Source: Alkaliflexus imshenetskii DSM 15055
GTDB taxonomy: Bacteria > Bacteroidota > Bacteroidia > Bacteroidales > Marinilabiliaceae
Assembly (NCBI RefSeq): GCF_000517065.1
Contig: NZ_KI912105.1
Span: 3,596,058 to 3,660,057, forward strand
Reading direction: 5' to 3'
Length of the DNA stretch: 64,000 bases
How positions within the stretch are numbered: the stretch's first letter is position 1; each line of letters starts with the position of its first letter. Below the pieces are notes generated by a model, which was not told where the DNA came from, searched no databases, and saw only the letters and a program-made list of their open reading frames with translations. The position numbers and the translations under genes were made by a program. Below are positions 1 to 9,183 of this stretch, piece by piece.

Positions 1-1848
1 GAGGAACTCTTTTCCTTCTTCGGCTGATATTTTTCCGTTTTTGACAGAACTTGTAACCCAGGTTTCAACAGTGCGAACAAGCTTTTTGGGATTGTATTGC
101 ACATATTCGAGTACCTCAGCTACCGATTCGCCATCAATGATTTGTTCAATTTCGTAGCCGGCTTTGGTTACGCTCACGTGAACGGCGTTGGTATCGCCAA
201 ACAAATTGTGCAAATCACCTAGTATCTCCTGATAAGCTCCCACAAGGAACACGCCAATATAGTAGGTTTCCCTTGATTTTAAAGAGTGAACTGGCAGATA
301 GTGCGAGATGTTGCGTGTGGCAATGAAATTGTCAATTTTCCCATCCGAGTCGCAGGTGATGTCCTGAAGTGTGGCATTTCTCGTTGGTTTTTCATCGAGC
401 CTATGAATAGGCATGATGGGGAAAATCTGATCGATTGCCCACGAGTCAGGTAGTGACTGAAACAGCGAGAAGTTGCAGAAGTATTTGTCAGACAATATTT
501 TAGACATGTTTCTGAACTCGTCAGGTGCATGTTTGGTGGCCACAGCCATTTGGTGAATGTCATTGGCTACGGACCAGAACAGCCGCTCAACTTTGGCTCG
601 GGTAACCAGATCGAGCACGCCAAGGCTGTAGCGATCCAACACCTCCTCGCGTATTTGGAGTGCATCGTGCCAGGTCTCGAGCATACGGGTTTGGTTGAGT
701 TTGTCCCACAAATCATAAAGCTCGTGAACCAACTCATGATCATCTTCCTGTATTTCGTCTTCATCCTTCCACATGGGAGGAGAAGTGGCTTCGAGTACTT
801 CAAATATCAGTACAGAGTGGTGCGCTGTTAACGACCGCCCCGATTCGGTAATCACGTTGGGGTGGGGGATGTCCTCTTTGTCTGCCGCATCTACAAAGTG
901 AGAAATAGAGTCGTTCACATACTCTTGAATCGTGTAGTTTACGCTACTCTCACTCATCGACGATTTGGTGCCGTCGTAGTCAACGCCAAGTCCACCGCCT
1001 ATGTCCACAAAATCGATTTTGAAGCCCAGTTTATGCAATTGCACGTAAAACTGAGCCGCTTCGCGCAACGCAGTTTTAATGCGTCGTATTTTGGTAACCT
1101 GACTGCCTATGTGAAAATGGATGAGTCGCAAACATTCCTCCATTTTGTTCTTTTCCAAAATTTCGAGTGCTTCCAGAAGTTCGCTCGAGGTAAGTCCGAA
1201 CTTACTGCTGTCACCACCTGACTCTTCCCACTTGCCGCTGCCGCTGCTTGCCAGTTTGATGCGCACACCAATGTTTGGTCTTATTTTGAGTCGTTTGGCT
1301 ACTGATGCAATGAGGCGCAGTTCATTAAGTTTTTCAACTACAATGAAAATTCGTTTCCCCATTTTTTGAGCCAATAGAGCCAACTCAATATAATCTTCGT
1401 CTTTATATCCGTTACAGATAATGAGGGAGTCGGTTTCGGTATTGATGGCCAATACGGCATGCAATTCGGGCTTTGAACCGGCTTCCAGTCCGATATTAAA
1501 CTTTTTTCCGTGACTCACAATCTCTTCCACCACCTGTCGCATTTGGTTTACTTTGATGGGGTAGATGATGAAGTTTTGCGCTTTGTACTGGTACTCTTCA
1601 GCTGCCAATTTAAAACAGTTGGATATGGTTTCAATCCGGTTGTCAAGAATATCCGGGAAACGGATAAGTACCGGGTTTGAGACGTCACGAATCATCAGTT
1701 CGTCCATGAGTTCTTTCAGATCAACCCCGCCGTTACCGGCTTTGGGCGTCACTGTTACATTTCCCTTCTCGTTGATGGAAAAGTAATCGACTCCCCAACC
1801 GTTGATGTTGTAGAGTTCAGCAGAATCTTCAATACGCCATTTTCTCAC
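1..1848 (-). CDS. speA: Biosynthetic arginine decarboxylase SpeA (3' end cut by window edge)
   Basis: PLP-dependent enzyme converting arginine to agmatine, the first step of the agmatine route to putrescine. The 616 codons visible include the conserved N-terminus (RKWRIEDSAELYNINGWG), the stretch LASSGSGKWEESGGDSSKFG, the IDFVDIGGGLGVDYDG block and the C-terminal CDSDGKID motif that surrounds the catalytic cysteine in this family. SpeA proteins run about 630-660 residues, so only the last few residues lie outside the window. The start is a GTG at 1848: an in-frame TGA lies only three codons upstream and no ATG is available near the conserved N-terminus. It probably works with the carboxynorspermidine synthase at 37062-38255 in polyamine synthesis. 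It lies 140 bp downstream of the mannanase-like gene on the same strand, probably transcribed independently. Confidence 0.95.
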   Translation of the reverse strand, partial: MRKWRIEDSAELYNINGWGVDYFSINEKGNVTVTPKAGNGGVDLKELMDELMIRDVSNPVLIRFPDILDNRIETISNCFKLAAEEYQYKAQNFIIYPIKVNQMRQVVEEIVSHGKKFNIGLEAGSKPELHAVLAINTETDSLIICNGYKDEDYIELALLAQKMGKRIFIVVEKLNELRLIASVAKRLKIRPNIGVRIKLASSGSGKWEESGGDSSKFGLTSSELLEALEILEKNKMEECLRLIHFHIGSQVTKIRRIKTALREAAQFYVQLHKLGFKIDFVDIGGGLGVDYDGTKSSMSESSVNYTIQEYVNDSISHFVDAADKEDIPHPNVITESGRSLTAHHSVLIFEVLEATSPPMWKDEDEIQEDDHELVHELYDLWDKLNQTRMLETWHDALQIREEVLDRYSLGVLDLVTRAKVERLFWSVANDIHQMAVATKHAPDEFRNMSKILSDKYFCNFSLFQSLPDSWAIDQIFPIMPIHRLDEKPTRNATLQDITCDSDGKIDNFIATRNISHYLPVHSLKSRETYYIGVFLVGAYQEILGDLHNLFGDTNAVHVSVTKAGYEIEQIIDGESVAEVLEYVQYNPKKLVRTVETWVTSSVKNGKISAEEGKEFL

Positions 1849-1988
1849 TTTCTGTCAGTCGATTTTAAAGTTTATAATAATGTGCGAAATAACCACTTTT
1901 TTATGAGAAAAGAAAACTTGCTGACCGATGTTTGGTTTTATCCATTAACATATATGGAGCACAGTTTATTAATATGGAATGTTCAGAT

Positions 1989-2993
1989 TTATTTTATCCT
2001 TGGTTTTGCCGCGGTATTTTGTATCGAAAAGGGATGGGTTACGGCAACCTCTAACCCCCAGTCGGTAAGGCCTTCGAACATGCCTCTGTGTTCACCTTGC
2101 GTCATATCCATTTCAGGGCAGTCGCCGTTGCGTACTTTTCCCCATGACCATGCCAGCCATCCGATTTGATGTTTTTCGCATTGTTCCATGATGGTTTCGT
2201 AGTCGATGCTTCTGGCGCAGCCAACACCCATCGGGGCAAATTCTCCTACGATTATTGGCAAATCGAGTGCTACCGAACGTTCAATGCCTTCTACTATGCG
2301 TTGCGTAGAGCCGTCATCGGAAACCCACCACATGTGCACTGAGAAGATAAGGTTTTGCAACGGGTCGTGAGCCAGTAACTTTGGCCCTGTGGCAAGAAGT
2401 ATCTCCAAATCCTGCCCCCAGCCCGAGGCATCAATCACCAGCGGACACCGTAACCCAGTGGCTCTAATCCTGTCAATGGCATGTTTGTATCCTTCTGTAA
2501 ATGTTTCGGCATCTATGCCGTGGTCGCCACATTCGTTGGCAATGTTCAGTAGCAGATAGGATTCATGTTTTTTGAGAACAGCTACAATGGCTGAATCTGT
2601 CCAATAATCAACCTGCTCATTCAACTTTTCCCACTTTCCGGTTGCGCCATGCAGTTCAGGCATTGGAAACATGCCGTTGTCTGCAGTGTTTTGAATTATC
2701 CGATCTAAGTTTTCGGGTGTTGCTTTGCCGTTCTCATTGTTGCTTAGCCAAACAATGCGCAGCGTATTCGACCCCGTTTTTGCTATTTGGGGTATAGTTA
2801 TTTCTCCGGTTGTGTCATCAGACCAGATAAACATCTCGTTTACACCGCGCATCACAAGCTGCTCGCCAAAAACTGTGTATATGTTCTTTCCGTTAACCCG
2901 AATTACATCCGAAGAAGGGTCACTTGTTTGTGTTGATATGCATGCCGATAGCCATACTGATAATATGGTTATCAGAATAGAGTTTTTTATCAT
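1989..2993 (-). CDS. Secreted GH5 beta-mannanase-like lipoprotein
   Basis: Predicted endo-beta-1,4-mannanase or related glycanase, GH5 and most like subfamily 8 as remembered from alkaliphilic Bacillus mannanases. The signal peptide ends in a lipobox (LSAC, Cys18). A TIM barrel follows: NTLRIVW near residue 76, the acid/base Glu154 in LNIANE, the FSVHMW strand near 217, the nucleophile Glu251 in IIVGEFAP, and GWLAWSW near the end. Length (334 aa) fits a single catalytic domain with no carbohydrate-binding module. The gene is second in a two-gene unit, 21 bp after the small lipoprotein at 3015-3590. Family and catalytic residues are well supported; mannan specificity is inference. Confidence 0.88.
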   Translation of the reverse strand: MIKNSILITILSVWLSACISTQTSDPSSDVIRVNGKNIYTVFGEQLVMRGVNEMFIWSDDTTGEITIPQIAKTGSNTLRIVWLSNNENGKATPENLDRIIQNTADNGMFPMPELHGATGKWEKLNEQVDYWTDSAIVAVLKKHESYLLLNIANECGDHGIDAETFTEGYKHAIDRIRATGLRCPLVIDASGWGQDLEILLATGPKLLAHDPLQNLIFSVHMWWVSDDGSTQRIVEGIERSVALDLPIIVGEFAPMGVGCARSIDYETIMEQCEKHQIGWLAWSWGKVRNGDCPEMDMTQGEHRGMFEGLTDWGLEVAVTHPFSIQNTAAKPRIK

Positions 2994-3014
2994 AGATTGG
3001 ATGGTTTAGATGGT

Positions 3015-3590
3015 TTATTCCAATGGCGTAGTAAGGTCAAATTCGGCACGAAATACAATCTCGCCTAAATATCCGAGTTCATAAGTCATGGTTGATAAGT
3101 CCTCGGAAAGGATGACATTCCACTGACGATCCAATTCATCGTTTAGCAGTGTATTTGTGTATTCATCGGCAGGAAACGATTGATTAAAAGCCGTGCCATT
3201 GCCATCAGCATATCCGCCATAAAGTGTGAGATCCTCGGGTGTGCCGTCGTCGAGGCGGTGATCGTGACGAAACCTGAGTTTACCATGGTCATTGATGAAC
3301 ATCCATGTGCGCGACTGGTCGTCATCAATATGAAATGGTATATGCACCTCGTCGTGTTCACAAGTGGTAATATAGATTACCATGCTGCGATGTGCCCATC
3401 TGTCGCGCCCTTCTTTGGTGTATGTCTCCTTACCTGCAAAGGATTTTCCACAAAGTGAGGCCAGATTATTCATAAAAGCCTGCTCTACTTCGGTGAGGGC
3501 TGGTGATTCAAGAACCTGTGACTGCTGCGGTTGATTGCCACAGGCAGATAATGCCAATGCGAGTACCAATGAAAAAAAGATTCGTCTCAT
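3015..3590 (-). CDS. Small secreted lipoprotein of unknown function, His/Asp-rich
   Basis: A 191-residue protein with a lipoprotein signal (ALALSAC, Cys17). The mature part has two cysteines (LCGKSF and ITTCEHD), a segment RTWMFINDHGKLRFRHDHR rich in His and Asp, DGTPEDLTLYGGYADGNGTA, and a C-terminal beta-rich end (YLGEIVFRAEFDLTTP). I recall similar uncharacterised proteins in Proteobacteria with the same R-x-R/K-HDHRxEDGT core, but cannot name the family or its function. It is the first gene of a two-gene unit with the GH5 protein 21 bp downstream, so a role at the cell surface in polysaccharide or envelope processing is possible but unproven. Confidence 0.75.
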   Translation of the reverse strand: MRRIFFSLVLALALSACGNQPQQSQVLESPALTEVEQAFMNNLASLCGKSFAGKETYTKEGRDRWAHRSMVIYITTCEHDEVHIPFHIDDDQSRTWMFINDHGKLRFRHDHRLDDGTPEDLTLYGGYADGNGTAFNQSFPADEYTNTLLNDELDRQWNVILSEDLSTMTYELGYLGEIVFRAEFDLTTPLE

Positions 3591-3909
3591 TTCGGTAATG
3601 GTTTAATTGTGAATAATTAATAATGGTTCGTTAAATTATTGTATGATGAATGCATAAGAGTCAATAAGTCGACGATTAAGGGATTTGGTGCGGGGTTTGT
3701 GAAATTTAGCATTCATTTTCGTTTCCAAAATTGAGTAAATATCACACGCCCTTATTTTTACTCATTTTTCAAAGATATGGTCATTTATTAAGATGGTCAT
3801 CGTTTTTTAGGGAAAACCATTGTGAAGAAGATTAAAAAGGGGATGCCTGTTAAGACACCCCCTTGGCTTAGGTCTAAAATAGTGTTCCGAAAGATTTATT
3901 CAAGCGGTA
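3591..3909. other. Intergenic region between GH97 and lipoprotein genes
   Basis: No coding potential seen. It holds the terminator hairpin of the GH97 gene (3834-3864) and a possible minus-strand -7 box TATCTTTG (3777 down to 3770), about 180 bases upstream of the lipoprotein-mannanase pair. No clear -33 element was seen. Confidence 0.5.
3834..3864 (-). terminator. Intrinsic terminator of the GH97 gene
   Basis: Read on the minus strand, AAGGGGGTG pairs with CATCCCCTT (one G-T wobble) around a loop of about ten bases, and TTT follows. It sits about 45 bp past the stop codon of the GH97 gene. Confidence 0.75.
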
Positions 3910-5907
3910 TTAGTTGACAGGGACAAATCGAATGGCCTGTCCACCGCCTGCGGCCAGTTCCAGATTCAGAATAGTGTTGTTGTCCACTTCCATCTCGGTG
4001 ATGCTAACGGGGGTTGGATTTGATTCCCAATCGGCATCCGCCCCATCGGCGTAAATCTGCGCTTTGTATTTTTTGCCGGCATCAAGAAATGAGAGTTTCA
4101 CCTCTAAATTGCGTGGTTTTTCGTTTGTTAAACTGCCCAAATACCAGTCATTGCTGTGTCTGTCTTTCCTTACCATTGTAATGTATTGGCCAATTTCAGC
4201 ATTCAGCACTTGCGTATCGAACCAGTCAACCGGCACATCTAACAAAAACTGGAAGGCAGGATGGCCGTCGTAGTTTTCGGGTAAATCGGCTAACATTTGA
4301 GTGGGTGAATGGATAATCACGTATAGTGCCAACTGTTTGGCAACGGTTGTGTGTACGCGGCGTCCTTCGCGGTATTTAATCATCACATCAAAAATGCCGG
4401 GCGTATAATCCATTGGTCCTGCCAAAAGACGGGTAAATGGAATGATGGTTTCGTGATTTGGCGGGTTGCCTTCGCTCCAGGCGTTGTATTCCATGCCACG
4501 ACCACCTTCAGCTGTCATCAGGTTGGGATAGGTTCTTCTCAAACCTGTTGGCTTAATTGGTTCGTGGAAATTCACTGCCAGACGATTGGCATGGGCCTTC
4601 ATCAGTACGTCATGGTAATAATTCACACCGAACTGTCCGTGGTGCCACTCTTTCATATTGAGTTTGGTACCAACCTGACCAATTTTAATATCGTTGATGC
4701 CCAGTCTTCGATAGAGTTCAAAACCTTCGTCTATTTGGTTGAGGTAGTTGACTAAGTTTGAGCCGGTTTCATGATACCCAATAAGTTTCACGCCTCTTTC
4801 ATTACCATATTTTACAACCTCTTCGATGTTAAACTCGGGAACGCTTTGTGTGAAGATAAACTCGTGCATGGCATCGAGATACCATTCTGTGGTCCATCCG
4901 GGATTCCAACCCTCAATAAGCAGCAGCGGAATATTGTGTTTGGAGGCAAAGTCGATATAGTATTTGGCATTTTCGGTTGTAGCACCTAAATCGGGACCAC
5001 GCCAGAAGGTGTTTTTGCCAATGTGGAGTGCCCACCAGATACCCATATATTTTGATGGTTTCACGTAGGAGATGTCATCAAGTTTGTTGGGTTCATTGAG
5101 GTTTAACCCCATATAGTTGGTGATGAGGTCGCCAGGTTTTTCAGCAATTTGAATGGTACGCCAGGGCGACTCCATTGGAGCCTGTGTTTTAACTTTTGTG
5201 CCATCAGCCCAAGGTACCAGGTCTGTTTTGAGTCGGTTACCAGGCAGCGATTCCACAACAAAGCTGGCAAAGTCAACCAAAGCTGCTTCATGTATAGAGA
5301 GGAAAAGTCCGTCGTTGGTCTTAAAAGTAACCGGAGTGTGTACAGAACCCATCTCACTCAGTTTGGTTTCGCTGTACAGATATTCGTATCGGTGCTCCTG
5401 ATAGGCGGGAATCCACCATGCTGTATGATCATCAGCCATCACAAACTCCGTAATCTCGTCCATAATGACAAAATTGTTGAGATTTTCTTGCTGAGGAATA
5501 ATGTAACGAAAAGCTACCCCATTGTCGAAAATTCTGAATACTACATTCATTTTTCGATTGTCACCCTCTTTTTCCTGGAGTTCGATTAGCAATTCATTGT
5601 AATGGTTACGTATAAACTGTTTTTCACCCCATACCTGTTCCCAGGTTTCGTCAAAAGTTGTTTTCGTGCTTTTTAGAATCCTGAAGTTGTCGGTAAGCGG
5701 AGCCATTTCCTGCAAATGAAAGCCTAAAGCCGATGGTTTTATCACGGCTTTTCCTTTTTGATTGATACTGTAAAATGGTTTGCCGTTGTCGATTTCAAAA
5801 CGAACGTTGATACTGCCATCGGGTGATGAAACAGTCAGTACATTCTCATCGCTACAGGAGGTTAGGAATATTCCTGCCAAAGCGAAAAGCAATAATAGTT
5901 TTCTCAT
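3910..5907 (-). CDS. GH97 alpha-glucosidase, SusB-like inverting type (lipoprotein)
   Basis: Predicted glycoside hydrolase family 97 enzyme, 665 aa, removing alpha-linked glucose from oligosaccharides. Signal peptide with lipobox LTSC (Cys18), an N-terminal beta-sandwich, a central barrel and a C-terminal beta domain. The catalytic pattern is that of inverting SusB: Glu380 in GYHETG, Glu449 in NFHEP, Glu467 in MTAEGG and Glu473 in RGMEY. Spacings of 69, 18 and 6 residues equal those of SusB Glu439, Glu508, Glu526 and Glu532. The retaining alpha-galactosidase group lacks this set. No SusC/SusD pair flanks it, so this is a lone enzyme rather than a full starch locus. A terminator follows. Confidence 0.92.
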   Translation of the reverse strand: MRKLLLLFALAGIFLTSCSDENVLTVSSPDGSINVRFEIDNGKPFYSINQKGKAVIKPSALGFHLQEMAPLTDNFRILKSTKTTFDETWEQVWGEKQFIRNHYNELLIELQEKEGDNRKMNVVFRIFDNGVAFRYIIPQQENLNNFVIMDEITEFVMADDHTAWWIPAYQEHRYEYLYSETKLSEMGSVHTPVTFKTNDGLFLSIHEAALVDFASFVVESLPGNRLKTDLVPWADGTKVKTQAPMESPWRTIQIAEKPGDLITNYMGLNLNEPNKLDDISYVKPSKYMGIWWALHIGKNTFWRGPDLGATTENAKYYIDFASKHNIPLLLIEGWNPGWTTEWYLDAMHEFIFTQSVPEFNIEEVVKYGNERGVKLIGYHETGSNLVNYLNQIDEGFELYRRLGINDIKIGQVGTKLNMKEWHHGQFGVNYYHDVLMKAHANRLAVNFHEPIKPTGLRRTYPNLMTAEGGRGMEYNAWSEGNPPNHETIIPFTRLLAGPMDYTPGIFDVMIKYREGRRVHTTVAKQLALYVIIHSPTQMLADLPENYDGHPAFQFLLDVPVDWFDTQVLNAEIGQYITMVRKDRHSNDWYLGSLTNEKPRNLEVKLSFLDAGKKYKAQIYADGADADWESNPTPVSITEMEVDNNTILNLELAAGGGQAIRFVPVN

Positions 5908-6211
5908 GTGTTTATGAATTAAAGTTATGCTAATTATTTCTAGCTTGGTAAATTCAAGGAAACTAAACTTTTATTGAAAGTTAAATTTACGTTTCTAAAC
6001 ACAAAACAACAAAATTAATGTTGAATTCATAGGTGCAGAATGTTTTTAAATGGGCTATGATTGTGTCTCAAAGGAGTAATTGGGGTGGTAAAATGTCATC
6101 CGGATGGGTTGATAATGTATTGTTATATATGTTTAAGGCTTTATATATAAGTGTGTTAATTTTTAAGTGGTTATTTTAATAGCTGTTTAAATTTAGTTTA
6201 CGAAACATGAA

Positions 6212-6327
6212 TTAGAGGCAAAGAGTGTTAGATTTTAGACAGATAGCGTAGTTGATAAAGCTGATAGATTCATCTTTTTTCTGTTTTATCTTGTCTATCA
6301 GTTTAAATATCTAGCATCTATAACTAT
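6212..6327 (+). repeat. Dispersed ~115-bp intergenic element, copy 1
   Basis: Begins TTAGAGGCAAAGAGTGTTAG and ends near CTAGCATCTATAAC. Aligned by eye it matches the reverse complement of 40630-40746 along its whole length with roughly 14 substitutions and two or three single-base gaps. The ends are weakly inverted (TTAGAGGCAAAG against TTATAGATGCTAG). Nothing in it codes for protein. Confidence 0.7.
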
Positions 6328-6417
6328 AAAGTTGAGCTGTTACAAACTTTAAGCAGTCTCTTATTCCTCCATTTGTACCGGTTTGATTGTACAATGGGTT
6401 TTGTCCTTCGCTTTTAA

Positions 6418-6425
6418 TACCTTTG
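6418..6425 (+). promoter_or_regulatory. Candidate -7 box TACCTTTG upstream of the DEAD-box helicase
   Basis: Matches the Bacteroidota -7 consensus TAnnTTTG and lies about 58 bp before the ATG at 6484. A TTTG at 6400-6403 is closer than the usual 19-base spacing, so the -33 element is doubtful. Confidence 0.4.
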
Positions 6426-6483
6426 TAGCCTGAAATTTTCATTGACCGCAGGATTCACGTTTTTTGCTTAAGCAGGATAAGTT

Positions 6484-7725
6484 ATGAAGTTTACCAAGTA
6501 TAATTTTCTCTCGGGATTGACCCGAAATTTAGAGTCTCTGGACTTTAAGCGTCCCACAGATATTCAGTATAAGTGTATTCCGCCGATACTTAAAGGCGAG
6601 GATGTTTTGGCCATTGCACAAACGGGAACCGGAAAAACTGCCGCTTTTGCCATACCGGTTATACAGTTGCTTTGTAGCTCCCGCGTCAGCATAGAGTCGG
6701 GAAGCATGCGATGCCTGGTGATGGTTCCTACGCACGAACTGGCCATTCAGGTAGCAAAAGTTTTTAAAGATTTGTCTGGAGGTCTTGGTTTTAAGGTTAT
6801 TGGTTTATACGGTGGTGTGGAACAAGATCCTCAAATTGCCCATTTAAAGAATGGTGTGGATGTGTTGGTGGCTACACCAGGGAGAATGTTCGACCTTGCA
6901 GCTCAAGGTCATTTGTCATTCAAATCGGTTGAAATACTTATCCTCGACGAGGCCGATCACATGCTCGAACGTGGTTTTTATAACGACATGCAGCAGCTTG
7001 TGCAGCGTTTACCTCGCCGAAGGCAGACACTCTTTTTCTCCGCCACCATCGACGAGAAAATCAAGGATTTGGCCTATGGACTGGTAAAACACGCCGTTCG
7101 CATCCAGATATCTCCTAAAGACCCGGTGTCGAAAAACATTGACCATGCAGTTGCATATATCGAGATGGACGATAAGCGCTTCTTTTTGGAGCGTATCATT
7201 AAGGAGAATCCTGAAAGCAAGATCCTGGTGTTTGTGCGCACCAAAGTACGTGCCGAACGAGTTACCAAAGCGCTCGAAAGGGTAGGTATTACCAGTCAGA
7301 CCATTCATGGCGATAAGGATCAAGGGCAACGTTCGCAAGTGATGGAGGATTTTCGCAGTGGTGCCAATAAGATTCTCATTGCCACCGATGTGAGCGCCCG
7401 TGGAATTGACATTCCAAGTGTGGAGTTTGTGGTGAACTACGATTTGCCTCAGGAAGCTGAGAATTATGTGCACCGTGTGGGTAGAACGGGAAGAGGGACT
7501 AATCGTGGCAAAGCCATATCTTTTTGCAGTAGTGAAGAGCGTGAAGTTTTAGATGAAATAGAATCCTATCTGGATAAACCTGTGGCTGTGATGACCATCA
7601 ATAAAGATGATTACGAGGCAACCATTGATATTTCTGAGGCTGCTAAGCACGACTGGAAATCGCTTATCGAAGAGGAGCTTGCACTGGAGGAGCAGCCTGC
7701 TAAAAAACGGAAGAAAAGAAAGTAA
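6484..7725 (+). CDS. DEAD-box RNA helicase, RhlE-like, with basic tail
   Basis: ATP-dependent RNA helicase, 413 aa, likely acting in ribosome assembly or RNA turnover. The order is canonical: Q motif (PTDIQ, residues 24-28), Walker A AQTGTGKT (45-52), TPGR (131-134), DEAD (155-158), SAT (186-188), then the second RecA domain with ATDVSARGIDI (300-310) and HRVGRTGR (330-337). A short lysine/arginine-rich tail (KKRKKRK) ends the protein, as in RhlE types, and there is no DbpA RNA-binding domain, unlike the second helicase at 58772-60448. A weak AGGA precedes the ATG. The exact subgroup (RhlE or other) is not certain. Confidence 0.93.
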   Translation: MKFTKYNFLSGLTRNLESLDFKRPTDIQYKCIPPILKGEDVLAIAQTGTGKTAAFAIPVIQLLCSSRVSIESGSMRCLVMVPTHELAIQVAKVFKDLSGGLGFKVIGLYGGVEQDPQIAHLKNGVDVLVATPGRMFDLAAQGHLSFKSVEILILDEADHMLERGFYNDMQQLVQRLPRRRQTLFFSATIDEKIKDLAYGLVKHAVRIQISPKDPVSKNIDHAVAYIEMDDKRFFLERIIKENPESKILVFVRTKVRAERVTKALERVGITSQTIHGDKDQGQRSQVMEDFRSGANKILIATDVSARGIDIPSVEFVVNYDLPQEAENYVHRVGRTGRGTNRGKAISFCSSEEREVLDEIESYLDKPVAVMTINKDDYEATIDISEAAKHDWKSLIEEELALEEQPAKKRKKRK

Positions 7726-7793
7726 AACATCCTAAATCCTAACCAAAATATTTGAAGAAAGTCATTCTTGTGAAACAGTAGAGGTGTTGGGTC

Positions 7794-9059
7794 ATGTTTA
7801 AAATTAATGGATTGCGGTGGTGGATTATTGGATTGATTGGAATAGCTACTGTAATAAATTACATCGACAGGTGGGCGCTGGCTATCATGTGGCCGGGAAT
7901 TGCCGGTGACCTGGGGCTCGACAAAGGAGATTACGCAATCATTCTCAATACTTTTATGGTGGCGTATGCTTTGGGGCAGATGCTTAGCGGTCGTGTATTC
8001 GACAAGGTTGGTACGCGACTGGGTTATGTCCTAAGTCTTTTGGTGTGGAGTACCTCTTCAATGCTTCATAGTTTTGGTCGCGGTTTGGTTTCTTTTTCTA
8101 TACTGCGCGCCACGCTTGGACTGGGTGAGGCGGGTAACTGGCCCGGTGCTGTGAAAAGTAATGCTGAATGGTTTCCGCTGCGCGAGCGGGCTATCGCACA
8201 GGGAATATTCAATGCCGGAGCATCTTTAGGTGCTGTGGTGGCACCGCCTTTAATTGCTTTTCTTTTTGTGGCATTTGGCTGGAAAGTGACTTTTTTGATA
8301 GTGGGTTCGCTCGGATTTTTATGGTTGATTCCGTGGTTAATCATAAATAAAAAGCAACCTGCAAATCATCCTTGGATTACCAATGCCGAGAAACATCATA
8401 TATGCGATGGAAAGGATTTAAGTTTAACAGCTTCAGATACTAAACCAGCACCTGGTGCGTTTGGAGTATTAAAGTACCGGCAGTCGTGGGCAGTGCTTAT
8501 GGGTCGTTTTTTTACTGAGCCGGTGTGGTTCTTTTTCATGGGCTGGTTGCCGGTCTATTTATACGATGTATATGGTTTTGATGTGAAGCAAATTGGCATG
8601 TTTGCATGGATGCCATACGTAGGTGCGGCTTTTGGTAGCATTGCCGGTGGCTGGTTTTCCGGAAGGTTGCTAAAAATTGGACATTCGGTTGGTTTTGCAC
8701 GCAAAGGCGCTATAATCGCAGGTGCAGTGTTAATGGTTGCAGGATTATCAGGTACCATCTTCTGGGCCGATACACCTTTGAAATTTGTGCCTGTACTGGC
8801 TACTGTTCTGTTTGGATTTCAGTTTTCCATAAGCAACATTCAAACCATTCCCAGCGACCTTTTTAGCGGGAAATCAGTAGGCACCCTTGCCGGAATAGGT
8901 GGAACCGTAGGTTTATCATCAGTTATTTTAATGAACTTTATTGTTCCCATAGTGACAAGGAATTCATACGTTCCAATTTTTACGCTGATTGCTATCTTTG
9001 TGCCTTTGGGTGTATTATCAGTGCTCTTTTTCGGAAAAAATATAAAGGCACTTGATTAG
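7794..9059 (+). CDS. MFS transporter, ACS family, hexuronate (ExuT)-like
   Basis: Twelve-helix major facilitator of 421 aa. Early features are INYIDRWALAIMWPGI in helix 1, GRVFDKVGTRLGY in the loop between helices 2 and 3, and LGLGEAGNWPGAVKSNAEWF around helix 4, all characteristic of the anion:cation symporter family that takes up hexuronates and related sugar acids with protons. The two halves are split by a short loop near residue 190-225. It starts 68 bp after the helicase gene, and the next gene begins about 125 bp downstream. No uronate catabolic gene lies in the window, so the substrate rests on family resemblance. Confidence 0.85.
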   Translation: MFKINGLRWWIIGLIGIATVINYIDRWALAIMWPGIAGDLGLDKGDYAIILNTFMVAYALGQMLSGRVFDKVGTRLGYVLSLLVWSTSSMLHSFGRGLVSFSILRATLGLGEAGNWPGAVKSNAEWFPLRERAIAQGIFNAGASLGAVVAPPLIAFLFVAFGWKVTFLIVGSLGFLWLIPWLIINKKQPANHPWITNAEKHHICDGKDLSLTASDTKPAPGAFGVLKYRQSWAVLMGRFFTEPVWFFFMGWLPVYLYDVYGFDVKQIGMFAWMPYVGAAFGSIAGGWFSGRLLKIGHSVGFARKGAIIAGAVLMVAGLSGTIFWADTPLKFVPVLATVLFGFQFSISNIQTIPSDLFSGKSVGTLAGIGGTVGLSSVILMNFIVPIVTRNSYVPIFTLIAIFVPLGVLSVLFFGKNIKALD

Positions 9060-9183
9060 GTTTGTTTTGTGTCCATTCAGGATTGGTTTCAACGTTGGTT
9101 TTTTGAAAATGCAAAAAAAAGCAAACCTTTATTCACGCTTGTCCGTATTCAAGGTATTAGTAATCACCATTATTTGTTTTGTT

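Larger units (their letters stand above)
5908..6483. other. Long intergenic region between divergent genes
   Basis: About 575 bp, AT-rich, no credible gene. It must hold promoters for GH97 (minus) and the DEAD-box helicase (plus). Candidates are CAAAATTA at 6010-6017, which reads TAATTTTG on the minus strand, and TACCTTTG at 6418-6425 on the plus strand. It also carries one copy of a dispersed repeat (6212-6327). Confidence 0.6.

Noticed and set aside
1882-2169. 95-codon plus-strand open frame
   Set aside because: Most of it is antisense to the GH5 mannanase-like gene, and the rest is intergenic; no family resemblance.
9052-9183. Longer N-terminus of the YkuD_2 protein overlapping the MFS gene
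   Set aside because: The predicted signal peptide begins at 9184; the upstream residues are non-signal and overlap the previous coding sequence.
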